From contig NC_133122.1 of assembly GCF_033568475.1 (NCBI RefSeq), positions 11,746,201 to 11,810,200 on the forward strand: a stretch of 64,000 nucleotides of DNA. Reading direction: 5' to 3'. Both the position numbers and the translations under genes were made by a program. Below, piece after piece: positions 23,744 to 34,397 of the stretch. How positions within the stretch are numbered: position 1 is the stretch's first letter; every line of letters begins with the position of its first letter. The DNA comes from Henckelia pumila (taxonomy: Eukaryota; Streptophyta; Magnoliopsida; Lamiales; Gesneriaceae). The notes under the pieces are model-generated. The model was not told the DNA's origin. It ran no database searches and worked only from the letters and a program-made list of their open reading frames with translations.

Positions 23744-25330
23744 CTGTAATATATAAAGGAACAAGAAGTCAAACTCTATAAAGAGATGCTATTACAAGAA
23801 AATGAATCCATAATTGATACACATTAAGCACATTTACTCACCAAAAATGGAATATACATCCATATTATTTTGTTAATTTCTCTTTCTATTTGTTTATTAA
23901 ATCCGTGTCTCGAAAAATGGTAATATATAATTCAAAATAGAATTCTATCCACATGAGTGTCGTGACTCATTCCCAGTTGATTATTATTCTTATCTATCGG
24001 TGCCGATAGAGACAAAAAAACAGACACATGCAAAGAAAAATGGGTCCTAAATTATTCAACAAATTTTACCATAAATTTCTCTCATTTCCCCCAAAGACTC
24101 AGCGTAGTAGAAGAACTAAACTAGCAAGAAGAAACCCACCAATTATTATCTATGTTGAGGCCATGTTATCTCCGTCCCCTTTCCCGCTTCGTCTTTGGCG
24201 GAGGATCATTCAACTAATTACAGGTTTTCCATATCCATGAAGACATGGAAAATGTGACGGGGTATTAAAAAAGCAAACAAATCAACCATATTAAAAAAGA
24301 TATGTAGTAGTACACCATATCCATGAAGACATGGTGGGTGGTATGAACACACAATATATTTTCCAAAAATATAATTACATCAAAGTACACTCCCAATTTG
24401 TCATTCTTAATCTATTTTAACATGTGAATCAACTCAAGAAATATAATTTAATCAAAGACCACTCAGTATTCACATTACCATGATTGATCTGGTTCAGAAT
24501 TCCAGATTAAAATTCATAAACAAGTAATATATGTGATACCATTTAACTTGTCAATTCAACGTATCAAATGCAAGTAAAGCATGTAATATGATACGGATAT
24601 ACCAATAAAGACAACAAACACAAAGAATATGAGATTAATAAAACCAGTGCCCACAACGGATATTCATGTGTGAACAAAGAAATAAGAAACAACAAAGTTA
24701 TAAAAGCTGCAAAAAGAAAAAATTGCAAGGACAACACTGACAAAAGAAACAATAGCCGTAAAACTGTGATGAATTCAAAATAATGAAGTGAAAAGCATAA
24801 AAGATACATAAGTATACACATAAAGGGGGAAAATCCACCACATCGCGAAGCTCCCGAGCATCCACACCGCTTCCTTCTGCCGCCGTCGGATCGGAGATAA
24901 TAAGCTAATAGATAATCGATCAATGTTTATAAACGTACGAGCAGCGAAAGGGGAAAATCTAAGAGATAATCGATCGATTTAGGTAAAGAGAAAGCTGGAT
25001 GAGAATCGTATCAAGAAAAAGGGCAGAAACTTATAATCAATCTCAACAAGAGATAATCAATCGATTTAGAAAAAGAGGAAGCTGGCTGAGAATCGATTCA
25101 AGAAAAAGGGCAGAAACTTAGAATCGACCGGGGGAGCTGAAGATGATGCGCGATGGGTTTAGGTCTAGGCGCCATGGGAGCGAGAGTTTTCCCGATCCCC
25201 AATTAGTACTTGTAAACATTTGTGGGGGAAAATTTCACGACATCTTTTATGATTTTTTTTAATCTTTTAACTTTTTTTTTAATAAAAATAATCCAAAGCT
25301 TGATCAACAACACACAAAGACAATGGTTTA
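23744..25330. other. CACTA-2 interior, right part
   Basis: No recognised domain. A GC-richer block at about 24840-25190 may be a transcript leader, by analogy with CACTA-1. A near-duplicate phrase (GAGATAATCGATCGATTTAG, about 24960 and 25050) shows a local duplication of roughly 90 bp. Confidence 0.45.
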
Positions 25331-25339
25331 GAATAACTG

Positions 25340-25563
25340 TTGTCTAATTTTTTTTAAAAAAATGCTCATAGACAACGGTTTTTAAAAACCGTTGTCGTAG
25401 ACCCAAAACAACGTCGGTTTTTATTAAACCGTTGTCGTAAATTTTAAAAAAACGCCCATTAACAACGGTTTTTCTAAAAACCGTTGTTAAAGGCCAAAAG
25501 ACAACGGTTTTCTATAAAACCGTTGTCTTTTGAGTGATGTGTATTGCCAATTTTCTTGTAGTG
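25340..25563. repeat. CACTA-2 right subterminal repeats and terminus
   Basis: At least five inverted ACAACGGTTTT/AAAACCGTTGT pairs lie within 200 bp of the CACTACAAGAAA terminus. Confidence 0.88.
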
Positions 25564-26319
25564 ATAACTGTTGTTATAAGAGAATTCCACAAGTGGAATA
25601 GAGTCTTGCCATGTAACACCAAAATCAAGTATCACAGCTCTAAGCATATCCTCAAGAGTCTGAATAGTTCGTTCAGATTGACCGTCAGTTTGAGGATGAT
25701 AAGCGGAACTCAAATGTAAACGCGTACCTAGAGCTTCCTGTAGGCTATGCCAAAAGTGCGAAGTAAATCTAGGATCTCGATCAGATACAATCGACTTTGG
25801 CACACCATGTAGTCTTACCACTTCTCAAATATAGAGATCTGCCATTTGATCATGACGATAAGTCATTCGATAGGGAATAAAACACGCAGATTTCGTTAAT
25901 CTATCGATGATCACCCAAATAGCATCGCATCCTCGGGATGATCGTGGCAATTTCGTCACAAAGTCCATGGAAATATGGTCCCATTTCCATTCAGGAATAG
26001 TTAAACTCTGTAATAAGCCACCTGGTTTCTTTCTTTCAGCCTTCACCTGTTGGCAATTCAGACATTTTGATACAAATTGAGTCACATCAGATTTCATTTG
26101 TTTCCACCAATACTGACTCTTCAAGTCGTTGTACATATTTCTGCCTCCAGGATGAATACTGTATCGACTACAATGAGCTTCTTTCAAAATACTCTGTTTT
26201 AAATCTGAAAGATCGGGAACAACAATTCGGTTATTCACATACAGAATATCATCATCACTAACCTTGTACTCAGACTGATGTCCTGATCTGATCATTTCAA
26301 TCGACTTCTGTACATTCAA
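25564..26319 (-). pseudogene. Gypsy-C integrase
   Basis: The zinc-binding part (HPGGRNMYNDLKSQYWWKQM, CLNCQQVKAE) precedes the DDE core ([44 protein letters not shown]) and ends ...VEFSYNNSY at the CACTA-2 terminus. A TGA at 25825-25827 stands in DLYI*EVVRL, most simply CGA to TGA. Confidence 0.9.
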
Positions 26320-26325
26320 ATCAGA

Positions 26326-28071
26326 TTATTGTGCTTCTTTGACTCGAATCAATAATTTAGGCTCAACACTGATAGCACAAATTCTCATCGGTCTTCGATC
26401 TGTCTCAAATATATAACCAAAAATACAGAAATCTTCAATCAAAGTAGATACACCTATAGTAGACAAGGATAAAGCACATACCTTCCCACTTAGGGCATCA
26501 GCTGCTGCATTCGACTTCCCCAGATAATATTTAATTTCACAGTCAAAATATTTCAATAAATCGAGCCATCTTCGTTGTTGCATATTCAATTCAGATTGTG
26601 AAAACAAATACTTCAAACTCTTGTGATCAAAAAATATTTCAAATTTCTCACCATACAAATAATGTCGCCAGATCTTCAATGCAAAAACGATTGCTGCCAA
26701 TTCAAGATCATGAATTGGATATCTGATTTCATGTGATTTCAGTTGTCGAGAAGCATAAGCAACAACATGTATTTTCTGCATTAAAATACATCCCAAACCT
26801 CGATGAGAAGCATCGCAATAAACAACAAAATCACCAGTACTTGAAGGGATTGTCAAGACTGGTGTTGTAGTCAATATTTTCTTCAACTCAAGAAAACTTG
26901 TTTCACATGCTTCGACCACACAAACGGTGCATTCTTCTGTGTAAGCTGAGTAATAGGATTTGCAATAGATGAGAAATCTCGGATGAATCGACGATAATAT
27001 CCTGCCAAGCCCATAAAACTTCTGATTTCAGGTACAGATGTCGGTCTCTGCCAACTGATCACAGCTTCAACTTTACTTGGATCAACTGCAATACCATCTC
27101 CTAAAATAATATGACCCAAAAATACCACCTGTTTCAACCAAAACTCACATTTGGATAGCTTTGCATACAGTTTCTCCTCTCTCAACGTCTTCAAAACTGT
27201 TCTCAAGTGGTCAGCATGATCACATAAATTCTTGGAGTAAATCAAAATATCATCGATAAATATGATCACGAAGTCATCTAGATAATTTTGAAATACTCTA
27301 TTCATCAGTCCCATAAATACTGCTGGTGCATTCGTTAGACCAAAAGGCATGACTATGAATTCATAATGGCCATACCTGGTTCTAAATGCAGTCTTAGGAA
27401 TGTCCTCGTCTTTAACCCTCAATTGATGATAACCGGATCGTAGATCAATCTTCGAATATACCGACAATCCCTGCAATTGATCAAATAAATCATCGATACG
27501 AGGTAAAGGATAACGATTCTTTATCGTTGCTTTGTTCAATTTCCGGTAGTCAATACATAGTCTCATCGATCCGTCTTTCTTTCTAACAAATAATACTGGG
27601 GCACCCCATGGGGAAACACTTGGTCTAATATATCCTTTGGCCAACAGATCTTCAAGCTATTCTTTCAGTTCTCTCAATTCAATTGGTTCCATACGATAAG
27701 GTGCTTTCGATATCGGTTGTGTACCTGGAATCAATTCAATACTGAAGTCTACCTCTCAAAATGGAGGCAATCTCGGAATCTCACCAGGAAAGAAATCAGC
27801 GAATTCACTAACCACTGGAAAGTCATCCAATTTCGGGCTAGTTTTCAGTACATCAACTGCATAAATCAGAAATCCCTCTGCCCCTTTCTGCAACAAATCG
27901 GTCATAGCAAGAACAAATATCAAAAGAATTTTGGCTCGTGAACCCTTACCATAAAATTTCCATTCTTCAGCCATCTCCGGTTTGAACCTCACAATTTTCT
28001 GGAAGCAATCAACCGTGGCTCTGTACTTGGTTAGCATATCGATACCGATAATACAATCAAAATCAGATAAA
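26326..28071 (-). pseudogene. Gypsy-C protease end, reverse transcriptase and RNase H
   Basis: Read on minus from 28071, [21 protein letters not shown] (end of the protease) leads to reverse transcriptase ([32 protein letters not shown]) and RNase H (VVYCDASHRGLGC, KSLKYLFSQSELNMQQ). Breaks are TGA 27756-27758 (PPF*EVDF), TAG 27657-27659 (KE*LEDLL), a 1-nt loss near 26905 at VWSK/EACETSF, and TAA 26326-26328 (EAQ*SDL). All the stops fit C-to-T changes of Arg or Gln codons. Confidence 0.9.
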
Positions 28072-28084
28072 CACTAGTAGAATT

Positions 28085-28330
28085 TTGGCTTTTTACTTCG
28101 CCACCTATTACTTCGGCAATTATTATTGACGAAGTAATATGGAACAATCAACTTCGGTAATAACATTGGTGAAGTAAAAACTATTTTTTTACTTCAGAAT
28201 TTAAAAAACATGGGCTTCACTTATATTTTTGATAACATTTTACTTCAGTATTTTAATTTAGGCGAAGTAAAAAGCTAAAAAATAAAATTTATAATTATAA
28301 TTACTGAAGTAAAAAGAATAACCGGGTATC
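28085..28330. repeat. CACTA-3 left subterminal TTACTTCG repeats
   Basis: Roughly eight copies of TTACTTCG or its complement CGAAGTAA occur, some as the hairpin ...CGAAGTAA...TTACTTCG. Confidence 0.85.
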
Positions 28331-31300
28331 TTAGATTTTAATTTCCCTCACACTTTTCTATCTAAAATTTATCCTTAAACGCTATTCCCTTTCTTCTCCA
28401 GCCCAATCGCCGCCGATTTGCATCTTCGCCTTCCACCTCCGCCTCTTTGACGGAAATGTTCAGTTGACTACATATTTGGTAAGATCTCGTCGCAAGCTCT
28501 CTCTCGATACCCATTCCATAAGGAAATTCCAGATTTTTATTTCGGTTGTTGGAATTAATTGCGTTTTTCCGGCCGTTTTTCGATCGATTTTGGTGTTTTC
28601 TGGTTGTAGGTTGCTTGGATTTGAGTTTTATAGAGATTTATGGCACCTCCTCAAATTTTCCGACATATTTCAGTCACGGCCGCCGCAAGTCCACCGTTCA
28701 CTGCCGTAGGCTTTCAGACTCGATCTTGCTTAAGAATGGGCAAATTTTCTTATTTCATATTTAGTCAGGAAAATTTTTTATTCTATTTATTCAATTAAGG
28801 GTGGACTTGTAGAACTTCACTTGACTTGACAATGTAGTGAGAAGGAAAATGTGTGTTAAATTGGATGTCATTAACTAGATTGGATCTAAGATTCTTGTTT
28901 ATGAAACACAATTTCCTGACTACATCTTTATGTTTGCATAAGTACTTTGCTTTCTCTTGGACGTGTCAAAATCTATAGAAAGTAGATAAATTTGGAGAAA
29001 ATGCACATACTAATATACTATGAAAAGGAAAGAAAATAGCATTTTCAAGCTTCCGACTTCCATATATATAACCCACAAGATAAATCCTAGGTTTCCAGAA
29101 CATAATTACAGAGAGAGATGAAAGGTGAAATGAAATTATACAATTGGGGTTACGAAGTAAGAAGTGAGAACTTGTTAAGATGCTTGTATGTCTGCCATCA
29201 ATTCATACTACAACACAATGTTTGCGCAATTTCTTTTTTATTTCTTGAAATATGTTTTCTTGATGTTATTTTTTTTGTCTTGTTCTTTGAATTTGCGTTT
29301 TTCTTAGGTGCTTGGTCATGGGAGAAAAAGGTCTGAGATATTGGATGCTCCAAAAAGCGATCCACAATGTGTCCTTGGAAACATTTGGCAACTCATTTTC
29401 TCTGCTCAGTGGATTAACCTCGTGCTCCGCTGCACGTTGAGGCAGCCAAGTCTTATCTCGTATATATCTTGTTGATTTGATAATATTAATGGGTTTGGTT
29501 TTAGGTTCTTATAATTGAGCTTTTCCTACTTTCTGGTACCTATTCTTTCTCTTATCTTCTTAATGATGGATGGAATTTTTGAATTTGGACAGAATCATGC
29601 TTGTCCGTATGAGAAATCCGTGTTTGATGTTTTGTTGTATTTTATTTCTCCTGATAGAAACGATGATCTGGCCGTGGAGTTGCATTCCAATGTTACTGTT
29701 GAATCTTGATCACTCTCTGTTTTCCTTTTCTTTATCTACTTCATTGCTTTTTTTCCTTAAATTTTATGAATTTATTAAGTAATTTATGTTGTTATGGTCA
29801 TGATGTGATTATTATTGGAGTTTCAGACTGCTTTGGATGTTTAAACTAAAAGATGTAAATATTTACATATAATCCGTACTAATGATTTAAGGTTCTTTCT
29901 ATTGGTTTTGTTACAGCTCTTACAAGATTTTCCTAGATATATTGTGTCACTTGAGACTTGTAGAACAGGTACTTGTTGAAGTTATGGTTGAACCAATCTC
30001 GGATGTTGACTTCATTTCCAGTTATGATTTTGAAATTGTTTTACGCTTCCGTGACAGTATTTCAAATATCTTCTTATTGTGTGTAGTCACAGATAACTAT
30101 TTCGGAAACAGATCAATAAAATATGAAAACTTGATTTGAAGCCAATGTTATCCAATCAAAATGAGAGAAAACCTGAATTATTTTTTTATACAGAGTGATT
30201 ATTGATCTTTGGCGATCATAGCATGTCACTTATAAATTTTTTCAAAATCTTAAAACCAAATAGAAATGAAACGGATAAAGTATTTCCATACAGAGAATCA
30301 TACATATAATAGATTATACTTTATTCCGGGAAAAGGGAATTTATTACTAGTTTAGCTGATGATAATGGCTATGGATGAGCTATTACAAAATCTCTTGTAG
30401 CCACAGGTGCTGAAATTTATTGGTACATGGGTGTCTATATGTATATGAGATTTATGTTTCAATATTCAAGTGTTAATTGAACTTTTTTGGCATGTTCTAT
30501 ATTCTTGATGACAATATCATCTTTCAGGCTCTAACCCGTGTATGCGTGGATTTTCTTATATCCATCATTTATAATTTTAATATTTCTCTTTATTAATGTG
30601 TGGTTTAATGGTTTGGAATTGATGCTATAGGTTGCCAGATGGTTGTTTGATGGAAATTACAAAATTTTACCCATTAGATGCAGTTTATGACTGTCCCAAG
30701 GATGTTCCTAAAGATGTAATGAGAAGTTTTTTTTTTGTTTGGCAATATTCCCATTATGAAACTCTACATTAAATTAGTTGTTCCTTGATTATGCAGTTCA
30801 GAACAAATAATCAGTATGCAAGATCTTCAAATTGGACAGTAAAGGTATTTTGTAATAGAATCCTTTGTTTACTTCTCTTAACATTTTTTCGCAAGTGCAC
30901 CAAAAGCTAGTTCTTGTTCTTCTTTCACACAAACTTGAGCAGAGTTTTAATGGGAATGAGAATTATGTATATGGCATGCTTTAGGGTTCCTCTCTCGATC
31001 TCCATTCTTGATCTCCACTTTGAGGCCAGATCCCATCGGTCCAGCGCAACTTCGGAGAGGTCGACTGTGTCAGGAAAAGGTTTATGGTCCTCTTGCAAAG
31101 GATTGTATTGGTTTTTGTTGGAAATCTGTGGAGTATACCTCAGCATCGATTTCCAGATTTTGAAACAAAATGGTATTGAAGACACCGGTTATGGATATCG
31201 TCATGTCGCTGCAATTTCTCATACCATAGGAACAAGATGGGGGCACGGGGTCAGGCAGCAGAAATAAACCTCTTTTAAAAATGGGTACACCTGCTGGTGC

Positions 31301-31430
31301 TCTTTCGAATGAGCAGTTTTCATAATGGGGAAGAGTTTTCTCCCTAGGTATATATCATAACAATTTTGTGCTAATATTCAACTTATCTTGCATTTTGACA
31401 GCTTATTTTGTTTTTGTCGTGATGTTCAAA
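28331..31430 (+). other. CACTA-3 interior with unrecognised exon-like pieces
   Basis: A promoter- or leader-like CT-rich stretch lies at 28330-28710. Small open segments bounded by AG/GT-like sites occur on plus, for example at about 30637-30717 ([21 protein letters not shown]) and 30796-30845 (FRTNNQYARSSNWTVK). A longer open stretch lies at about 30950-31265. I do not recognise any of them. They may be further captured exons, given the recognised ones next door. Confidence 0.4.
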
Positions 31431-31433
31431 CAG

Positions 31434-31508
31434 GTGAGGAAGCAGTATACGATCACAAAACAAAGGGAACAATGGACGGAAGAGGAGCATAAAAAGTTTC
31501 TTGAGGCA
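31434..31508 (+). pseudogene. Captured REVEILLE/LHY-type MYB exon fragment
   Basis: The exon starts after a CAG acceptor and encodes VRKQYTITKQREQWTEEEHKKFLEA. This is the start of the single SHAQKY-type MYB repeat of REVEILLE/CCA1/LHY transcription factors (known form VRKPYTITKQRE-WTEEEH-KFLEA). After LEA the match decays (QDIHGLG where LYGRAW is expected) and the frame soon stops. It cannot bind DNA as a full MYB domain. Confidence 0.82.
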
Positions 31509-31877
31509 CAGGATATTCATGGATTGGGTGCCTATGCTTATGTTATACCACCAGGATGACTTATGGTGTTTGCTTGTATCTTATTTTCGTGTGCTTAGTA
31601 ATCCTTATCGGTTGGTCTATTTCAGTTATTGGGAGGAACTGGCAGGCCTCCTCCCCTGTACATTGTTTTTCTTGTTATGAAAAAAATAACCAAATGCAAT
31701 TAGAAACTTACTTGGAGCAGGCATGAATGTGGTGGTCTATTGCATGTGTATGTGTGTGTACATATATGCATATACTGAATCATATTCAAAGAAGACTGAG
31801 AATAATTTGTGGGCTCTTGGTGAATTGTTTTGATCATGATTTTTTAACCTTTTTTCACGCTCTTTCTTTCTGTTAGA

Positions 31878-32216
31878 ATAAATCTTGGCTTGGATCGTTA
31901 ATCAATACAGTGATCGGAAATTTAAAGCTTTCAATGTCAAACATTCACATCAGATACGAGGATCTTGAGAGGTATGCAGGTTTTTATACCGGATTCATCC
32001 TTACTTTCTTCCCCCTTTCTCTGCTTCTTTCTCCCCTGATATCTGAATGTAACCCAAAGCAACCATTTCATAGTGCCACTGTTTACCAGTAATCCAGGTC
32101 ATCCATTCGCAGCTGGTGTAACCTTGGATAAACTTTTAGCAATAACAGTGGATGATAATGGGAAGGAGACTTTTATAACTTGAGGTGCATTGGAGCAAAT
32201 CCAAAAGGTTCATGTC
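31878..32216 (+). pseudogene. Captured VPS13 (chorein-domain lipid-transfer protein) exon pair
   Basis: Exon 31878-31971 encodes NKSWLGSLINTVIGNLKLSM followed by SNIHIRYEDLE and ends AG/GTATGC. Exon 32090-32216 opens after TTACCAG with SNPGHPFAAGVTLDKL and LAITVDDNGKETFIT. Joined, they read DLESNPGHPF in frame. This is the conserved N-terminal region of plant VPS13 proteins, which move lipids at membrane contacts. A TGA follows FIT, where the family has GG, and the match ends near EQIQK. The retained intron shows the capture was from genomic DNA. Confidence 0.85.
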
Positions 32217-32502
32217 CCTTGAAATCTTAATCGAGAAGAAACAGAATTGTGTTTCTTCAACTGTTCCTATCAAATAATCAATTCCTTATGTTTGTGGTTT
32301 TACTGTGTTTGGTTATTATTTACCTGTGCAATTTGATCCACGCAATGTATTCTATTAATTCGGAAATTTTAGTGTTATATTATATTTGAGAACTTTAGTG
32401 TTATAGTGTTATATTATATTTGAGAACTTTACTAATTTGCTTACCTAATTCAGTTTTTTTTTTCTAAACTTATTGCTGAAATATTTTTTTATTTCATTGT
32501 AG

Positions 32503-33609
32503 GGTAATATAAAACAAAGTGGTTCGGTTGAATGCGGATTTTTTGTGATGAAGTATATGAAAGATATAGTTGAATGTGAAAATCTACATTTGGATAAAAT
32601 GGTGAGTTTCCTTTTCATTTTATGATTTGGTTTACGTGAAAATCTGTTTCTATCCTTTTTTGCTACTTAGTTGCTCATAAATGAATCTGAAGTTGGCATC
32701 TGTTTTGAAGTTGGCATTTATGGTAGGCTCTGTTTTGAAGTTGGCATTTTTGGCATTCTTCTTTCCAAAAATTCTGTCTTAGCACTGTTAGTGGTGAAAG
32801 GGTTTTATAATTATTTTTTAAACAACTCTTTTTCAGAGATATTGACATATTGTACTTGCTCGCTGGTTTATATCATATTTTCTCGTACGAAAAAGGCCAT
32901 TATTCCATGCTGATAAATGTTGGAATCAAAATTGTCTGAGATTACTTGCGACTGCTCTATGATGTATGGATTATTGTTTCTAGTTTGGATTGGGTCAATG
33001 GTATTTCGTGCGACTGTTCTATGTTCTGGGCATTTGATTCTGCACTTATTGGCTATTTCTCTATCTCTCACCACCTGTCCATTCGTTCTCGCATTCTCTG
33101 CCTCCCTAATTCTGCAAATTTAGCACTCATTTCCAAACCAAAAACGTAATATGAAAAAGGAATAAGATTGCAAGAATTTCAATAATTGGTGCTGCAAATG
33201 GTCGAGGCAAGGCTTGTGATGCTATAGACCCACAAATACTTTTATTTAATTTTTCTTTAGATCTATTATGTTGAAGCTTCAAGCTTTTCATTAGCTAGCT
33301 GTTGGAATTATTTGTGAAATGACAAATATATATGTATCCTTGATAGAGTACTGTGTTTTCAATTTAGTAATTTTTTAATTTAATCATCTGTTGCAATGAC
33401 AACCTGTGATCAGTACCTGCATATGTCGTTACCCTTATTTGTGAACTGGAAAATATGAATCCTTGATCTTAAATTTTATTCTAATGTATTTTATTTTTTT
33501 TACATTTCAGTATTCAGGATCCATCAGGAACCAATATTACGACCAAGCTCAATTTGACGAAATTAGAAGTGAATGGAGCGAATTCGTCTACTCCTATGTA
33601 GGTTCATAA
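32503..33609 (+). pseudogene. Ulp1-like (C48) cysteine protease C-terminal exons
   Basis: Exon 32503-32601 encodes NIKQSGSVECGFFVMKYMKD, containing the catalytic-Cys motif SxECGFF. Exon 33511-33609, after TTTCAG, encodes YSGSIRNQYYDQAQFDEIRS then EWSEFVYSYVGS and TAA. This is the usual end of the Ulp1-type protease that plant CACTA and Mutator-like transposons often carry. The catalytic His and Asp upstream were not found, so this is a C-terminal remnant. Confidence 0.75.
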
Positions 33610-33839
33610 ATTGGTCATATGCACGTTGGGATGCATAATACTTTTATTGATGGATATAATTTTGGATGGATAATTTATCAATCTTTTGTAGAAATACTCG
33701 TGGATGCATAATTTTTTATTGATGGATGTACTTTTGGATGGATAATTTATCAATCTAATTAGTGTATTTTACGTTTCAGATATATATATATATATATTAA
33801 TGGTGTTATTGTATCTAATTAAAATTGTTTAATGTTGAT

Positions 33840-34397
33840 TTAGTGATACATATATTTTTACTTCATCAATCAATGTAAAAGCCGAAGCCATATGTACTTT
33901 ATTACTTCGTCAATTAATGAAACTGCTGCAGTAAGGGCATGTTTTTACTTCGCCAAGTTACATAACATTTAAAGTTAAATAGAGCATTTACTTCATCACT
34001 CAATGTAAATACCGAAGTCATATATGTTCTATTACTTCGTCGTTTAATGAATCAATGGAAGTCATATAAGTTCTATTACTTCGTCACTTAAGAAAACTGC
34101 CGAAGTAAAATACGCGCATTTAATTCGTCAGTCAACGTAAATGGCGAAGTTATAGATGTTATATTACTTCGTCACATAATGTAAATGCTGAAGTAAAAGG
34201 CATGCTTTTACTTCAGAACCGGTCCAATATTATGCAAAGTGAAATGGTACCCTATTACTTCGGTAATTTCATGCCTAATACTTCGGTTATTAAGCGAAGT
34301 AAAATGGTACCTATTACTTCACGTGCATCTACTTCGGTACTTATCTATCTACGAATTCAGTTAATATGCGAAGTAAAAGGCATAAATTCTACTAGTG
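33840..34397. repeat. CACTA-3 right subterminal TTACTTCG repeats and terminus
   Basis: Some fifteen copies of (T)ACTTCG with interleaved CGAAGTA occur in about 550 bp. Units read like TTACTTCGTCAnTnAATG...GCCGAAGTA, spaced roughly 45-60 bp. The element end CACTAGTAGAA is at 34397. Confidence 0.88.

Larger units (their letters stand above)
21287..25563. mobile_element. CACTA-2: complete non-autonomous CACTA transposon (4277 bp), TSD ATA
   Basis: The left terminus is CACTACAACAAAAAAGG at 21287. The right terminus, read on minus from 25563, is CACTACAAGAAAATTGGC. ATA flanks both sides (21284-21286 and 25564-25566). Both ends carry palindromic ACAACGGTTTTT...AAACCGTTGT subterminal repeats. No transposase domain is present, so it must have moved with enzymes supplied in trans. 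It carries SCAMP exons on the minus strand (23150-23743). Confidence 0.92.
28072..34397. mobile_element. CACTA-3: complete non-autonomous CACTA transposon (6326 bp), TSD AAA, with captured host exons
   Basis: The left end is CACTAGTAGAATTTTGGC at 28072. The right end, on minus from 34397, is CACTAGTAGAATTTATGCC. AAA flanks both sides (28069-28071 and 34398-34400), and the Gypsy-C frame is restored when the element is removed. Both ends are crowded with ACTTCGGTA/TACCGAAGT motifs. The plus strand carries pieces of a REVEILLE MYB gene, a VPS13 gene and a Ulp1-like protease gene. No transposase domain remains. Confidence 0.92.

Noticed and set aside
24564-24923. 119-codon hydrophobic minus-strand open frame in CACTA-2
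   Set aside because: Low-complexity Leu/Phe/Ser content from AT-rich DNA, no recognisable family and no splice support.
29118-29782. Overlapping plus-strand hydrophobic open frames in CACTA-3
   Set aside because: T-rich intron-like sequence gives Phe/Leu-rich frames by chance. No homology could be recognised.
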